From the NCBI GenBank assembly GCA_002794735.1, contig NBAZ01000002.1, forward strand, positions 1,364,001-1,428,000: a DNA stretch of 64,000 bases, in the 5' to 3' direction. Under the pieces are notes generated by a model. That model was not told the origin of the DNA and searched no databases. It worked only from the letters and a program-made list of their open reading frames with translations. The stretch's first letter is position 1; every line of letters begins with the position of its first letter. The translations under genes and the position numbers were made by a program. The stretch is from Pyrrhoderma lamaoense (taxonomy: Eukaryota > Basidiomycota > Agaricomycetes > Hymenochaetales > Hymenochaetaceae). Shown here piece after piece: positions 35,905 through 47,907 of this stretch.

Positions 35905-38862
35905 TTATATATGTTCGTGAGTACAATTAGCACATTGACCGCGTCCTCGGAAGGGGTCCTCAATAAATTCATCGCATCCACATGAGTTGCATTTCAGCGA
36001 TGAGGCAGCTTTCAGAGATATCTCACTCTGACTGTCGAATGGAGAACTTCCGCGGAATGTGCTCGTCTAACTTGGGAGGCATCACTTACAGGTGGATTCA
36101 AACTTGAAGAAGGTACAGAGATCGTAGAATGAATCCGACTTGGGACGGAGACTGCATTGCGAGTAGGTAATGGTGGGGGACCATTACCTGAGATGGAATT
36201 TGAAGTATTTCGACGTGGGGGTGGGGGAGGAGGTGCACGCTTCACAGGGGATCCAGCCCCTGTAAGACTGGAAGAAGTGGGTTGTTGTTGCTGAGATTTC
36301 AGTTGAGCCAAAGTCTCTGATAGGCCGTTCAAGACGTTCGATGTTCTAGCCCCATTTGTAACGGGAGCTTGAGTACGTTGGTCGTTGAATGGATGTGAAT
36401 TAGTTGAATCCGTCCCTTCAGTAGCTGTGGCCCTCTGCCACAGATGATGCTCATGTTCATCATCCGAATTCTCGGGACTCAAACCCGAGTCAGTGGTCAA
36501 GTCAGAATCAGAAGCAACCAGTTGCCTTCTACTTTCTAATTCTTCAACTGCCATATGATTCGTTGATCCTCTTCGAGAATGTGATCCAAGGGCAAGTAGC
36601 ACACTTGAATTACTTCTGCTACTGAAGGAGTTTCTTTTCAACTTCTCCTTGGATTTCGATCTCTTGGGTGTTGTGTGGCCACTACTTCTTCCGCTGTCAC
36701 TTTTGTTACCATTAGAGCCTATGACTGTGTTTCCATTCCCGTATACTTGGGTCGTATAGCTAACAGGGAAAAGACCCTTCTGACCATTACATTCTCCCAT
36801 CCACCACTCCTCAAGCACCTCGTTCATAACATAGATCTCATCCCCTTTTCGGAAACTCAACTCATCCGCCTTTCCAGTGAAGTCGAATACAGCACGCATG
36901 ACCTTCGCCTCTTTTACCTTCTTGTTGTCGTTTCCATTGCTAGTCTTAGACGGAGTCTTTGATCCAAAACTAAAGAATCCACCAATACTCCTCCCACCAT
37001 CAGACTTATTACTCTTCGTCGAGCGATTCGACCTAGAGGACATACGCCTAGTTGGTTTCTTCCTCGTCTTCTCCCCTTGATATCATCCTCCTCGTCTTCT
37101 GACTCGACCGCATTCCATCATGTCCATCACCCAATACCGCAAAATACTCCACATCCGTATTACGAGTCTTCCCATTCTCCCTTCCGCCCATCACACCAGC
37201 TACTGCATCCCCGACTCCTCCGACCCAATTCGCTACTGAACTTCCCGACTTCTTATGTTTCTTGTTCTTGCTATCATCATCATCATCATCATCAAAGACT
37301 TCTGTTCTCCCGTCTTCGGATGCAGATGTACCTATAGAAGAAGTCGAGTTACGACGACGACCTTTAGTTTTTTTGGATAATCGCGATGAAGGTCTGGATG
37401 TTGTCTTGGCACTTTTCGTGCTTTTGGAACTCTTGGTGGAGCTCTTGCGTGAAAGTGAAAGTGTACGCGAAAGGGGTTTTGAAGTAGTTACCTCGAGTTC
37501 GGCATCAGGATTCGAAGAAAAAATGTGTTTGCGATCAGAACTCTCGTTATCATGAGTTGAAGAAGTAGATTTGACAGATTTTTGTGAAACGTGAGAGTGG
37601 GTGGAATGAGAAGAACGGTGAGATCCAAATCTTTTAGGGACTGGTGGGGCTTTGCGAGCCCCATGTGTGTCATTAGAACCAAGGACAGAGCTTTTCGAAT
37701 CTGAACTTCGAGTGGATGTACGACTGAAGTCATGAAAAGCAGCACTTGTCGGACGAGCTCGTCGAAGATCTGCATAACAACTGGTACATCATTACATAAG
37801 AATGCATATTGAATTAAGGACACGGGGGTTTACTCACTCAGGAACAGGCCATTCGGTTTTGACTTCTTTGAGCGCGTCAAGGTATTGTTCAATGTACTTG
37901 AGTTCCAGCTCAAGAAGGTTTTGTAATTCACGTTGGCTCCTCACTTCATCTTCCTTAATAGCACTCATCCTTGCATGCATATCCTCAGCAATCTCCTCAT
38001 ATCTAGACTTCGCTATTTCCAACTCATCCTCAGCTTCCCTCTTGTCTTTTTCCTTCTTCTCTCTGTCCTTGTCTTTATCCTTTTTGCTGATAGTCGCCTT
38101 AATTTTTTCCAATTTGCTGATGGCGGCATCGTACGCAAGTCTTCTAGATTCCAGTTTCTTGCGTTGTGCTAGATAGGCATCTAGCTCGGCACGAGAATGA
38201 TCGAGGGAAGCAAGGAAAGTGTCGGTAAATGTGACGGCAAAGATATTTTGCAGTGCTGCAATGCGACAACGAGCCCGACCGTATAATGAAAGGGAGCGAG
38301 CTATAGCACGTCAAGCAGATACATTTGTTATTGATATCCGTGTTGGTCACAATCGCGAGGGAGAAAAAATTGAAACCAAGATGGGACTGACCATATGCAG
38401 ATTCGGAGCCGAGCTCTTCTCCATAACCGATCATAACAACACCTAAAGCCTCAGAATGCAGTATTTTGTCTTCATTGGGAAGGGCTTCAGAGTGAGCTGT
38501 AAGGGAGACGTAGTTCACGTAATCTGAAGAAGCAATGTGCAGTCTAACGGAACAAAATTAAGGCTTCTAATTGAATAAAGGGTTCTGAGCGGGCACCGGC
38601 CAAACATACCTGTCAATCCCCTGCTTTCTCCTCTCCATGTCCGCCTCCAACTCTATCAGCTCTGACGATGGCTGAGATTTTTCCCTCGAGGAAATTACTT
38701 CACCAGCCCACTATTTTCCGGCGTCAATAATCTATATTAAAATGCATCGGGAGGACGGTGTTAGTTCCTACCTGGCGAAGCTTGCCTAGCTATACAAATA
38801 CGAATTCATTTCTGAGATTTATGGTGCGATACATGCAGAAGGCATACCTGCTTGCTAGCCAT
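35905..38862 (-). CDS. BAR-SH3 protein with C-terminal Cys-rich ribbon
   Basis: This is a membrane-curving adaptor likely acting in endocytosis and actin control. The start is ATG 38862 (MASKQ, then GKLRQ in the next exon). The BAR domain spans the next exons: WAGEVISSREKSQPSSELIE (about 38700), LHIASSDYVNYVSLTAHSEA (about 38535), AALQNIFAVTFTDTFLASLD (about 38240) and a Lys/Glu-rich helix ending KTEWPVPE (37835). A Ser/Lys-rich linker with an Asp run from a GAT repeat (37273-37293) follows. The SH3 domain is at about 36900-36745 (VMRAVFDFTGKADELSFRKG; EEWWMGECNGQKGLFPVSYT). After a PxxP-rich part, a last block has CNSCGC...QCANC (about 35975-35905). Single-base frame changes lie in a C4 run near 37075, near 37115 and near 36045, so the last block is joined by inference. 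Confidence 0.82.
37273..37293. repeat. GAT/ATC trinucleotide repeat (coding Asp run)
   Basis: Seven ATC units on the plus strand encode a run of Asp in the BAR-SH3 linker on the minus strand. The tract may vary in length between strains. Confidence 0.8.
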
Positions 38863-39272
38863 TGTGTGATGATGATAAGAGGAAGGGTTGAGCAGAGAAG
38901 TGCCAGCACTCCGAGCTTCGTAGTATTAATACTCAAGAAATAAGAAGGTGGCATGATTGTTATTCGACTTCCTTATATAACTTGCATCCCCTATCTACGA
39001 TCGGCGTTTTATTTACTACGGCACTACTATTCTTAGCAAGTACAAGTAATCACAGCCAAAAAAATGTGTTCTCTAGGCACCCTTGTTGTTGGAGAAAAAA
39101 AGAACGCCCGCCCCGCAGTTTGCAGAGTGGGGTAGGGTATGAAAAAAAAGGATATCCCTTTTTATTATCAACAAACCACAAGAAAAACACCAAGAGTTGG
39201 AAAAATGCTCATAATTACATATACAAATCCGACCAATAATAAAAAAGTAATAAAGATGTGACAAATATAGTA
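38863..39272. other. promoter of BAR-SH3 gene and 3' region of the membrane-protein gene
   Basis: A-rich tracts lie at 39054-39064, 39095-39102 and 39141-39149. No coding signal is seen. Confidence 0.35.
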
Positions 39273-41111
39273 TTATCGATTTCTGGTTGCTTGCTCGTAA
39301 TCTGGTGGTAGTCGCAATGCCACCCCCGGACCGTGGTTTGTAACGAAAACTGGACCTGCATCACTTTGTGTAGATAAAAACAACAATCAGCAACCTCAAG
39401 AAAGAGTTTTTGCTGTTTAAATTATTTTGGGTGCATACCTCTCTCGTACCACTTCTGGGACCTGACCTGGATTTGGCGCGTTCGATAAAGACGCTTGCGC
39501 TGTAGCGGTCTGAGACACGGATGGCGTGTCGCCTTGTGACCGCGATGAGCCTGTGGGAAGAAATGCAGACTTCACCGATGTTTGTTCCATATTCCTGAAA
39601 CTTGTTTGAGTGAATGGCGTTACCACGTCTCCGTCGCATCTAGAAGTCGTCGTTGTTAGCCCTATCAATGGGCTTGTTCGCGGAAGATCGGGTTCCTGAT
39701 TATTCATAGCAATTGAGAATGATCTTCTTCTATCTGTTGTTTCCACTTTATGTTGAGAAGCCCATAGCTTAGGTCCATGACGCCCACGGCGTATCAAGAA
39801 TATGCCCAATCCTATAAGGGCCAAGAGAACTAGGACGCCGATGACAACACCAACAACTAGACCAGCCCTATTTATCCAAATTAGTATAAGCAAACTATTT
39901 TCACCCGTTGAACTGCTTTATTTCGAACTTACTGAGATTTTGAAGTCGTTGCCTCTGAAGTCCCGGAAGACGGACTGGTCGTGTCGAAATCCTCCCAAAT
40001 TGATATGACAATCTGGTCGATATCAAATGTTGAGACGTCATGATTTATAACTTTAAGTATATGTGTTGTAGATGCGAAGCCTCCACCGATATACTATAGT
40101 AGATATTAGAATTATCAATGACTACACAACCGGAAGTGTATATAAACCATTACTCACAAGAGGAACACTGGGTTTGTGATACTGTGTTGAAGATGCATCA
40201 AGTATGGTTACGTCGCCATCATCAATCTGTACCGTAAATAAACCATGATCAGGCTGGGTGCTACCATATAATTCCAAGGCATTTCCAGTGAAGTTCAATT
40301 CCAAGCTTGCATTTGCAGTATGAGTTACGCTAACAAACCAGTCTTAGCTTATATTACTCCAAATCTGAAAAGAGAAGAAGCGTACTGTGCAGAGTTATGG
40401 TAATAATCCGTTGCCTCGGCGACTGTTGTAGTCCATGATGATGAAGATGGTAAATATGTGATTGAAGAATCCGCATCATCTAGTACAACTTCAGAGTTAC
40501 TAGTACTGTGCACAGCAAGATCATGTAGCCAAGATGGGAAACGAGACAAGTGTTCGATTAGGGTTCTTGGATGCAACGGAGAGATGCTCTGGATAAAACG
40601 CACCTCTGATTTCCATCCCCAGTAGTAACCTTCACAAAGTCAATATCAAACGCCTCTCCCGTGCAATTTACAGTCAAAGTATGCCAACCAACAGAGAGGT
40701 AAGGAGCTGAGAATAGAGCAGTCTGGAAGATGTCTGTATCTATTCTGGATGCATCTGCAGTCGACGTTTCTCCATCAAGAGTCACATTAAATGTACCCTA
40801 TTGATTGATAGTGAATTAGTACTTATGAGAGCATTAGACAAGCGCTGTTATTAGTTACATATATAGTGCGCTTTGCACCTTCAATATATATACCAGTACC
40901 AAAGAAGTTGAGAACTGCGGAAGATCCCTGGAAGCATTACGGTGTTAGTACTTCCAAACAATTCAATTCTCAATTGTGAAGGACAAATTAAAGAATGGCT
41001 CACACTACTGTTTGTTCCGTGATATGACAAACCAGAGTAATTTGCAATTTCTGGTATGGTACTTATATCGGTGTTTCCAAATGCTTGCCAATCCCCGTGG
41101 TAGACTAGCAT
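39273..41111 (-). CDS. type I membrane protein with two galactose-binding-like ectodomain repeats
   Basis: This is a single-pass surface protein of a family common in Agaricomycetes. Reading starts near 41125 (QDFSPMLVYHGDWQAFG); the signal-peptide exon upstream is not resolved. The ectodomain has two similar beta-sandwich units. Unit one contains VLNFFGTGIYIEGAKRTIY (about 40900), GTFNVTLDGETSTADASR (about 40780) and LSVGWHTLTVNCTGEAFDID (about 40690). Unit two contains LELNFTGNALELYGSTQPDH (about 40300), FTVQIDDGDVTIL and a further IDQIVI block (about 40020). The membrane segment AGLVVGVVIGVLVLLALIGL (about 39870) is followed by RRGRHGPK, so the basic side is cytosolic. The tail ends PVFVTNHGPGVALRLPPDYE, about eight residues before the stop at 39273; this last exon fits in phase through an acceptor near 39359. 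Ligand and role are unknown. Confidence 0.72.
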
Positions 41112-41948
41112 TGGGCTAAAGTCTTGTACTTTTTATGAGAAAATGAAAAAACAACAACTATAAGTATCAGTCAGGTTTAGAATGAGGTAGAAACGCACAG
41201 GATATATTGTAGCTGGGCATCTGTACCTCAGTAGCTATCCAATTTCAAGTGGGGATATGTCTTCCAGTCGATTGCTTTGAAACTTTATGCTCACAAAAAG
41301 AAAAAATACATCCCCTTTTCCCAACGGAAGCATTTCATTTCATTACAAGTTAGATGTTAATCATATTATAGATGATCGGGGACGCGCTTGTTGAAAGGCA
41401 TCCGTCCATACCCGGATTCCATGAGAAAAACTGAAGAACGTATAGTATGATATACAACTACTCGGCTTACGGACAAGCTTCTAGGCTCATTTTTGTGGTG
41501 TGAGCACTAATCTTGACATGACTTGCTTCATACAACATGACACAATGTTACAGCTACTTGCTTAAGGACGTCAAGGTCCTTGATGAACACTAGTATAGAT
41601 TGGGAAGGCGATCAATTAGTCAGCAGTATCCGTAATCAAAAAAATTATTGAAATAATGTGCAGTTATTCTCTCTCGTTTCAAGGCCGTTATGGACCTAAA
41701 AGATTTTCTTTATGTACTCAAAAATAAAAGATCATATCAATCTACTGGAAGAAAATGATAACCAATCTTCGACAGTAATTGTGTGTATCTAAGGGATCTA
41801 CTTGCTTTAGAGGAGAAACTCACTAAATGGTCACTAGTGGGTCATGACTTTGAATACACCGCTGTGAATAATCGATAAAACCGTGTACAGCTGCAATAAC
41901 CTCTTCTTACGCACAAACTGTACGTAGATTTGATCCAAACGACGAAAA
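41112..41948. other. divergent intergenic region
   Basis: This separates the minus-strand membrane-protein gene from the plus-strand oxygenase and should hold both promoters, and possibly the missing signal-peptide exon (a hydrophobic LILIVVVFSFS reading near 41160). No other coding signal is seen. Confidence 0.4.
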
Positions 41949-43430
41949 ATGGATACGAAGACATCTATCGATCACCATCTTGAAGCCCTTCGAAAAGTGC
42001 TAGTTGATGATCGTCAGCCTTTTTGCTCAGGTACGGTCAAAGTCGATCCTAAAGAGATCTCGATTTACTATAAAAATCATGGAAAAGTTGGGTAAGTATG
42101 TAAATCATAGAAAGTTATCAGATACGGTAATTATTGACAACAGATGTTATTGTATTTTATTACAACAAAATATAATAAAATAACAAGAGCGATTGAATTT
42201 GCAACTGCAACGGAAGATGATCTCAGGCATTTGGTAGATACATGCGATCCAGCAGGTTTTGGAAAAAATGACCAAAATGTGTATGACGAAAGTATACGAA
42301 AAGCGTGGAAGTTGGATGAAGATAAATTCATGACTCGTTTTCACCCATTTTCGGGTTTGTCTGGAGGAATCATCGAGGATGCGATATCAATTGGATTCTT
42401 AAATATTGAAGATATCAGTATACTAGGCAAAGAAGAGAGAGCCTACAAATCGACAAGCCCCAAACATATCCGAGCCGAATTATATAAATTGAATGTCTAT
42501 GGTGAGAGATATAATGCTGTCATCTAGCTTTTACATCTAAACTAAGACAGAAAAAACTTCACAGGAGAGGGAGGTTTCTTCAAACCACATAAAGACACCC
42601 CAAGAAGTGTGGACATGATTGGATCTCTCGTCATCACTCTTCCAACACAACATGAAGGCGGAGAGCTTGTTTTCCACAAAAATGGAAAAACATGGACCTT
42701 TGACCCGGCTTCCGTACTTGCAGAGGAACAGATGGGGCCCTGTGTTGCATATGCTGCGTTTTACAGTGATGTTGACCACGAAGTGTTGCCCGTCAAATCT
42801 GGATACCGTGTCACGCTTACGTATAATTTATACTGCGAGGTACCATGCGTCCGCTCTACGCCCCGTGTAGAAACAGATATGACAATTCCATCAGATGGAT
42901 CTGTGTTCCGGGAGACACTGGAAAGGGCGCTAGAGGATAGTGCATTCTTACCTGAGGGAGGACTACTCGCGTTTCCGCTGCAGCACATGTACCCATTTCC
43001 GAAGGGCAAGCCGAATAAACATAAGTACGTGCGGAGACATCTCAAGGGGATGGATGCCCTCGTTTTCAGGACATGCAAGGACTTAGATCTCGATGTTGGA
43101 GTGAACATGATCACTTATGATGATTTCTTACTTGAAAAGGACCTGACAGGTGAAAGTCTTGAGTGTGGGCTTAGTTACTACGAGCTTATCAACTGCGGTG
43201 GACGGGAGCTTAAGAATTATCACTTTGATGAAAAATTTAAGAGTAGTGAAGGAGAGTCAGTCTATATTGTGGGACCAAAGAATAACAATATGCTGGAGAT
43301 GGAATATTATGACGGCGAGACTTCTTTAGGGAACGAACCTGCGTTATCGACTGCATATACAGCCCTTGTTCTCATTGCCGAGATTGGTCCGCCTGAAGAT
43401 CGAAGGGAGTATGAGCGTCCCCAAGAATAA
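41949..43430 (+). CDS. 2-oxoglutarate/Fe(II)-dependent dioxygenase (prolyl-4-hydroxylase-like)
   Basis: Exons 41949-42091, 42188-42501 and 42565-43430 join in phase to give about 440 residues with no breaks. The second exon starts after an acceptor at 42187, not at the nearer one at 42143, because only the former keeps frame (IEFATATEDDLRHLVDTCD). The catalytic core has the iron-binding HxD in GGFFKPHKDTPR (His161, Asp163), the distal His224 in DVDHEV and Arg234 ten residues later as the likely 2-oxoglutarate ligand. The fold matches the PHD/P4Hc-type oxygenases. The N-terminal 100 residues and the long C-terminal part (about 200 residues) are not recognised. No signal peptide is seen, so it probably acts in the cytosol or nucleus. 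The substrate is unknown. It converges with the reductase gene at 43758. Confidence 0.82.
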
Positions 43431-43757
43431 ACAAGTGATGATGACTACCTACGAATGATGTCCTTCTCAGTATGGTGTACATGTATATGAAACTAAAAAA
43501 CAAGAACATTCCGCAACTCAGTTGCCAACAGTAGGGAAACATAGTTGAATTTGATACAGTATTAGAATGCTTTCATATTGTAATGATGTGTCCCGTTTTA
43601 AATCACCCAAGAACTTCCATCACGTTAAAATTCATCTATCGCAATAGATACGTTTCGTGCCCAAGTTGAAAAATGATTTCCTTTCAAGCCGGGCACACAG
43701 ACTTAAAGGTACATGCACATGTACATATTAGACCAGATATATGCACGTACATTTCTA
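43431..43757. other. 3' region between convergent genes
   Basis: This lies between the stop codons of the oxygenase (+) and the Tah18-like gene (-). It holds a short TGTACA-type repeat (about 43709-43730). No gene is seen. Confidence 0.4.
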
Positions 43758-46122
43758 CTAACTCCAACATTCCTCAAACAGTCTCCCATTATCTTGCATA
43801 TTTTTGACAAAGTTCTTTGCATCTACCTCATTCAAACCCCCAGACGTCTTAGCAGCTGTTACAATAGCGCTTTTTACGGCAGCCGGCATTTTATTCGAAG
43901 ATCTAAGATATATAAGATTTGAATCACCGTACTACACGAACAGACAAGAATGTGAACGAGGAACATACCCGGAGATATACAACCACCCGTCTTTTCTACC
44001 TAGTAAGTCCCAGAGTGTTCCTGAATCTTCGATCATCAGATCTTGTACATATGTCCTCTTCTGCCCTTCAGGACCATCACGGGAAAAAGCACTCCGATAA
44101 CTCAAAAAACCTCTGTCGACCAACGTCTGCCACTCCAAACCATAATGTTGATCCTTGTCTTTAGATCGACAGCCAAAATAAAGAGTATTATCTAGGCAAG
44201 GTTTCGGGGTTCATCAGCTAAGTTCTTTTTGTGGGAAAGCGGGATATTAGATACTTTTGCTATTGTTGTGGACCCGTTGCTGGATCAAAGCACGCATGGT
44301 GCGATTCCTGTCCCGGGACCTATACAAACCACAGGTGTATCCAGGCTTTTAGGTAGCGACAAAAATCCCTTCTGAATTCCAATTTGTATTTTTGTTCCTA
44401 GATACCGAGGGGTTGAAAATGTGAGAGAGTCCATTAATAAAGAAGGAAGTTGGCACACCAGGTTGCAAAGATGCCAAGTAGTTTGAGCATATGCCCTTCC
44501 TTGGAATCTTGAGTTTCGTCTTGTAACGCACCACGGCTAAACAGATGTGAACCTGTTTTTTATGAACCTTTGTTTCCCTTGTCAATGAAGGATGATTTTA
44601 TTACACAGAGGACAACATACTAAAGCTGAACTAGCTATAGAGAACTGTCGTGGCCTGAGCAAGGGAAATAGGTCGAAAATGTATTCCTTTGGTATCTTTA
44701 GTGAACGAAATTCCGACAGAACTTCTCTGATCGTCCGTCGAACACGAGTTATGTAGTCATATAACTCATCCTGTAAAACGTTGATCCGTAATCAACATTA
44801 AGGACGTCGAAGATGCTGAAAAAAGGAACAGCGTACCGCCCCTTCTGCTGTACAAAATTCTCGTAATTTTTCAGCTTCGGTCTCGTCCTCTGCAAAATGT
44901 CGCAGAACACGAAAGAAAGAGCGCCGAGGGACGCTGTTTATATCAAGATGTTTGGAAAAGAGTTGACGAAGTGTGGTGACTCTTGGTATAGACTCGGGGA
45001 TGTGCCATACTGGAAGCTAATTGAACAATGTTCATGACCAGAATGTAAATTGTAGTTACTCACAAGTATCTGATAAAGAAAAGGAAAATACATCATCCGC
45101 AGAAGGCATCCATCCCAAGCTTTGTAGTACACTTTCCACATCATTTGCAGGAATAACTGGGTGTACCACAGCAACATCTCCTGGGTCATATCTGCGTTTC
45201 AGTGAGACTAAGCATACCCATAGTGATATGAAAATATAAGCACAAACAAAACTTCTTCGCCAAGGTTGAGCTCTATGTGTCTCACATCTTGGTACCAGTC
45301 CATCGCCGTGATCCGTTTATTGCAGTTTACAGTAACCGAATGATACCCAGTACCCTTTATCACATTGTGGCTATTAAGCCCCGAATTAGAGCTGGACGGG
45401 CCACTGACTGAAGAAATGTGTATACGAGGGGGTAAGAGCGTGTCCGGATCCGCGAATTCTTTGTTAGGTGGAGGAGGAAGAAATTCCTCTAGTGATGTGA
45501 ATAATTTGGGCATCCATGCGTCTAAGGCACCTTCAATCCTTTAAAATTATTGTATATTCGAGGTCCCAACTGGGAATTTAATCTAGTATTTGTAAATTTA
45601 GGTATTGATACTCACCCAAGTCGATCTTGTTCATCCCCCTCTCCTCTGATACAAATTTCATGGCCGCCAAGACTCTGAAGACGACGAGATAGCTTCTTTG
45701 CTGCCCAACAAAATTTTTCATATGCACTATCTCCGAGACCGAAAACGGCGTAGTGCAGCTCATCGAACAGATCTTGAGGTAAATTTGAGCGCAGTAGCGC
45801 AGTCCACATAGGGGTCATGGAACGGGGTTCTGCTCCGGCACCAGTGGTTGATACACAGAAAACAACTAGAGGCTCATGGATAAGGTTCTCCTGACGCACA
45901 GACAATAGTAAGTAATTCTTGACTCGGGTCTGAAGTATTGGCTACAAGACGTACGAGTGGATAGGTGTCGACACTTGCGAGTCGAGCCGAGATGAAGCGC
46001 CTCCTTGCTTCATGCGCAATTTGCTCCGCAACATCAAGTGCGTTCCCTGTTTCTGTCGCATATAACACAAGGAGCTCTCGATCTTCTTCTTCATTATTGT
46101 TAGCATAGTCACTGAGAGACAT
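43758..46122 (-). CDS. TAH18: NADPH-dependent diflavin oxidoreductase 1 (Tah18/NDOR1)
   Basis: This passes electrons from NADPH via FAD and FMN to Dre2 for cytosolic Fe-S cluster assembly. The start is ATG 46122 (MSLSDYANNNEEEDRELLVL). The flavodoxin domain has LYATETGNALDVAEQIAHEA, the next exon ENLIHEPLVVFCVSTTGAGA (joined in phase over an intron near 45960-45895) and FGLGDSAYEKFCWAAKKL (about 45745). The FAD-binding part has DPGDVAVVHPVIPANDVESV (about 45160), INSVPRRSFFRVLRHFAEDE (about 44920) and RPRQFSIAS (about 44650). The NADPH-binding part has VVCIGPGTGIAP (about 44320), then GLEWQTLVDRGFLSYRSAFS (about 44120), and the C-terminus ends FEECWS at 43758. One frame change by a single base lies near 44299, just after GIAP. 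Order and motifs match Tah18 from end to end. Confidence 0.93.
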
Positions 46123-47046
46123 GACTGTATTCAATAAAGATACCCGCTAATCAGAGTGTAAAAAATTAAGCGCTAATCTGATAAGCCTTTTTAGGTCACA
46201 ACTTAAATTCAAATTTTGATTGCCTAGATATTTTCTCAGGATGAGTTATCATTGTTACACTTCAGCAGACTTCGGATAGTGTGGAAGAAGTTAGCGTACA
46301 CGTTCAATCGGATGTTGACGGTATTCATTGGACAATACATATAACTTTCAGGCGTAGCCGGATTCGCTGCGTTTTAAGGCACCAACCAGTGAAGCATGTG
46401 TTGCACCTTACACCCGATTGAGGAAAGTTTCTCTACTGACTGAAACAATTTCTGCATAGTTACCGCCACAAAGCATTCTCTGAGAAAATGGAGCTGGAAA
46501 CCAGTATTCTAGCTTTGGACAAGAAACGTCGACGTCTGGAATTCGTTTAAGATTCTCAGGTGCTGGCGAAAGCAGTAGCACAATACTCAGACCAAGTTCG
46601 ACTAGTCGTCGCCCTATCTACATCTTCTTCGCCAAACACCAATCATATCTCTAACACTTCGCACATTTGGCACGTTGTCTAGCACTGTGCCGGTCTTCAC
46701 ATTAAATTCCACTCGTAGTCAATTGAGGCTTGATTCATATAGGATAGCTTTACGTATATTGAGGTAACTTGCGAGATCTTTAAAAACGAGTTAAGTAATG
46801 TACAATGATCTCTCTCTAATTGTTGACACGAAAACTGAAGAAATATTGTGACATATAGTTGCCTGAATATTCCTATCTAGTGTTCACGCCTTCAAACGAA
46901 GTTTGATTATGCAAAATATATATGCGTGTTAGATAGAGATAATGGAATTAGTACATATGGAAGGAGGGTGATGAATAAGGATGCGTAAAATAAACGAATA
47001 GAGTTAAAGAACTATCAAAGTTTCTATGAGAGCCACAGTCTAAGAT
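46123..47046. other. intergenic stretch with a possible coding remnant
   Basis: On the minus strand, about 46600-46420 reads without stops as RRLVELGLSIVLLLSPAPEN and then CPKLEYWFPAPF, which has a coding look but no start, splice sites or family I can name. The rest is AT-rich. It should hold the Tah18-like promoter at its left end. Confidence 0.3.
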
Positions 47047-47907
47047 TTACATCAACATTGCACCAATGAATGCACCTGCAATAGCGAGGAAAGCGGTGAT
47101 ACCATGCACCTTTGCACTCCTGAAGCCGGCTCCGCTCTGGTCTGCAATGGTAGGAGTTTGACTTGGGTCCGAAGCTGCGTTTGTGTCGAGAGGAACAGGG
47201 ATAGCAATCGTAAGTGTTGTAGTGATATATTCACCACTTCCTCCAGAGCCGCTCCCAGATCCAGAGTTGGAAGAACTACCTGGTGCCATGGTTGCCCCAC
47301 CACTAGATGCCCAGGAAGAGCTGGAAGCTGCATTTTCAGCCGAGTTGCTTGAGGATGAAGAGTTCCAGGTGCTACTTCCGCTGTTAACATTACCATTGTT
47401 ACCGTTGTTACCGTTATTCCCGTTACTATTGTTGTTTCCGCTAGAATTTGTAAGGGAACTATCTCCACTATTGGAGTTACTGTTACTGTTGGAGTTATTG
47501 TTACTGTTGGAGTTACCATTGCTATTGGAATTGGAGTTGCTGTTGCTGTTACTATTACTGTTACTGTTTCCATTGTTGAAGGATCCGTCGCCGTTGTTAG
47601 TATTACTATTACCATTGCTATTTGAGTTACCATTGTTGAAGTTCCCGTTTGAGGTCTGTTGAGGACTCATCCCACTGCTCACCGAGTTGCCAGGCCCCGA
47701 GCTGCCTGCGCCGCTGAACACAATATAGCTGCATTAGTGAATGAATAATTTTGACTCAATGGGCAGAGGATTCGGGCCCATAAGCACTCACGCAGTAGGA
47801 TTAACTTCTGTTGAAGAACTCGATCCATTACCGTTTATCTCCGTAGCAAGGACTCCGCTAGTGAGAGCAAGTGTTGGTAGAAGTATTGCAAGCTGAGTTA
47901 CCTTCAT
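47047..47907 (-). CDS. secreted Asn/Ser-rich cell-surface protein with hydrophobic tail (GPI-like)
   Basis: Two exons (47907-47792 and 47713-47047) join in phase to give about 260 residues. The N-terminus is a clear signal peptide, MKVTQLAILLPTLALTSGVL. The mature part is almost wholly low complexity: repeated SNSN, GNSN and GNNGN units (about 47640-47390), then Ser/Ala/Gly-rich sequence. A small extended block, YITTTLTIAIPVPLDT, precedes the last 20 residues, HGITAFLAIAGAFIGAMLM, which are hydrophobic and end at the stop, as in GPI-anchored proteins. A small-residue site lies upstream (QSGAGFRS). It is probably a cell-wall or cell-surface protein. Low-complexity DNA here could hide length errors, but the frame stays open. 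Confidence 0.72.
47390..47640 (-). repeat. coding Asn/Ser/Gly microsatellite-like tract
   Basis: AAC, AGC/AGT and GGT codons alternate with period 6 to 9 bases (for example ttactgttggagttactgtt units on the plus strand). The tract encodes the SNSN/GNSN repeats of the surface protein. Confidence 0.7.

Noticed and set aside
37802..38176. 124-codon plus-strand open frame
   Set aside because: It is the antisense shadow of the BAR-domain exon on the minus strand.
47183..47662. Leucine-rich 159-codon plus-strand open frame
   Set aside because: It is the antisense shadow of the Asn/Ser repeat tract of the surface protein.
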